The notes beneath the pieces are model-generated. The model was not told the DNA's origin, ran no database searches, and saw only the letters and a program-made list of their open reading frames with translations. This document shows positions 5,102-5,624 of a stretch of DNA of 5,624 bases, piece by piece. The DNA is taken from positions 1 through 5,624 of the forward strand of contig JAJAYS010000235.1 of the NCBI GenBank assembly GCA_026786065.1. Reading direction: 5' to 3'. Positions within the stretch are counted from its first letter, which is position 1, and each line of letters begins with the position of its first letter. Both the position numbers and the translations under genes were made by a program. This DNA is from Polaromonas sp. (lineage in GTDB: Bacteria; Pseudomonadota; Gammaproteobacteria; Burkholderiales; Burkholderiaceae_C).

Positions 5102-5624
5102 AAACGCTGGCCCAGATAGGCGCAGCGCTGCAGGGCTACGACCCGCAGGCTTTGCGGGCCGACCAGGTGCTGGCTTTTCTGGCCGAACTGGTCGCGCCGG
5201 TCACCGCCACACGCAGGCTGCCTCTATTCGACGCGCTGGGCCGGGTGCTGGCCGAAGACCTGATCTCGCCGCTGGACGTTCCCGCCCACGACAACTCGGC
5301 GATGGACGGTTTCGCCTTTGACGGCAGCCAGTTGCGCGCCGGCCTGCCGCTGCAGTTTGAGGTGGTCGGCACCGCGCTGGCCGGGCATGCCTGGTCGGGC
5401 CAGGTTCAGCCCGGTCAGGCGCTCAAGATCATGACCGGCGCCATCTTGCCGGCTGGTCTCGACACCGTGGTGCCGCAAGAGTTTGTCTCACCGGCAGCGC
5501 CGGGCGACGGTGGCCGCATCACGGTTCCGGCTGGCTTGCTGCAGCCCGGTGACAACCGGCGGCTGCGCGGAGAAGACTTGGCCAAGGGCTCCAGGGCGCT
5601 ATCAAAAGGCGAGCTTCTTACGCC
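5098..5624 (+). CDS. moeA: Molybdopterin molybdenumtransferase MoeA, 5' part (runs off right edge)
   Basis: MoeA inserts molybdate into adenylylated molybdopterin to form active molybdenum cofactor. The frame opens with GTG at 5098, overlapping the mobA stop as GTGA, and gives 175 codons without a stop before the edge, somewhat under half the usual length of about 400. The start [19 protein letters not shown] fits MoeA proteins I recall from related bacteria. Family motifs are [13 protein letters not shown] (61-73), [11 protein letters not shown] (110-120) with DTVV (122-125), and [10 protein letters not shown] (151-160). Asp70 and Thr113 align with the functionally important Asp59 and Thr100 of E. 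coli MoeA. The C-terminal molybdopterin-binding domain lies outside the window. There is little room for a ribosome-binding site, which supports coupling to mobA. The last 28 bases resemble the intergenic repeat at 542-569, but the protein length there still matches E. coli MoeA. Confidence 0.95.
   Translation, partial: MKTLAQIGAALQGYDPQALRADQVLAFLAELVAPVTATRRLPLFDALGRVLAEDLISPLDVPAHDNSAMDGFAFDGSQLRAGLPLQFEVVGTALAGHAWSGQVQPGQALKIMTGAILPAGLDTVVPQEFVSPAAPGDGGRITVPAGLLQPGDNRRLRGEDLAKGSRALSKGELLT
5597..5624. repeat. Repeat-like segment inside moeA, possibly truncated by the window edge
   Basis: This stretch (CGCTATCAAAAG...AGCTTCTTACGCC) matches 542-569 at 17 of 28 aligned positions with no gaps. 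The five bases at the left end and AGCT.CT.ACGCC at the right are shared, while the central T-run is replaced by an A-run. It reads through in the moeA frame as [10 protein letters not shown] with no frameshift. It may be a coding-compatible copy of a dispersed repeat or a chance resemblance. The sequence needed to see the second half of the element lies beyond the edge. Confidence 0.3.

Noticed and set aside
1..5624. CRISPR array, phage genes, transposase or new defence system
   Set aside because: There are no evenly spaced repeats and no integrase or transposase motifs, and apart from the left-edge fragment the large genes all belong to well-known enzyme families.

Overview
The window looks like chromosomal DNA of a betaproteobacterium of the Comamonadaceae type (Polaromonas/Rhodoferax-like). 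The reasons are high G+C coding sequence, MoaA and MoeA proteins with features I recall from that family (an N-terminally extended MoaA, a 'LQGYDPQAL' MoeA N-terminus), and short dispersed repeats of a style I recall from those genomes. The assignment is recognition from memory, not a search.

Layout: (1) 1-173, minus strand: the first 57 codons of an unidentified, probably membrane-anchored protein that runs off the left edge. (2) 174-641: a divergent intergenic region with no convincing gene, containing a nested dyad around 395-434 and a short dispersed-repeat-like element at 542-591. (3) 642-2087, plus: a complete NAD(P)-dependent aldehyde dehydrogenase. (4) 2088-2286: a 199-bp gap with two tiny overlapping ORFs and a fragment that may be the tail of a lost gene. 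(5) 2287-3048, plus: a complete short-chain dehydrogenase/reductase. (6) 3049-3279: a gap almost filled by a 147-bp imperfect palindrome (3055-3201), then a T7 run, a perfect 9-bp hairpin and a small palindrome next to the moaA start. (7) 3280-5624, plus: moaA, mobA and the 5' part of moeA.

Functionally there are two blocks. The aldehyde dehydrogenase and SDR are same-strand oxidoreductases that could act in sequence (alcohol to aldehyde or ketone to acid) on an unidentified substrate; the gap between them makes a single transcript uncertain. The second block makes molybdenum cofactor. MoaA performs the radical-SAM step on GTP, MoeA loads molybdenum onto molybdopterin, and MobA adds GMP to give the guanine-dinucleotide form used by DMSO-reductase-family enzymes. 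mobA and moeA overlap (GTGA), so they are probably translationally coupled.

I found no wholly new system. The most unusual structure is the palindromic element between the SDR and moaA, followed by the pair of related short repeats, one intergenic and one inside moeA.
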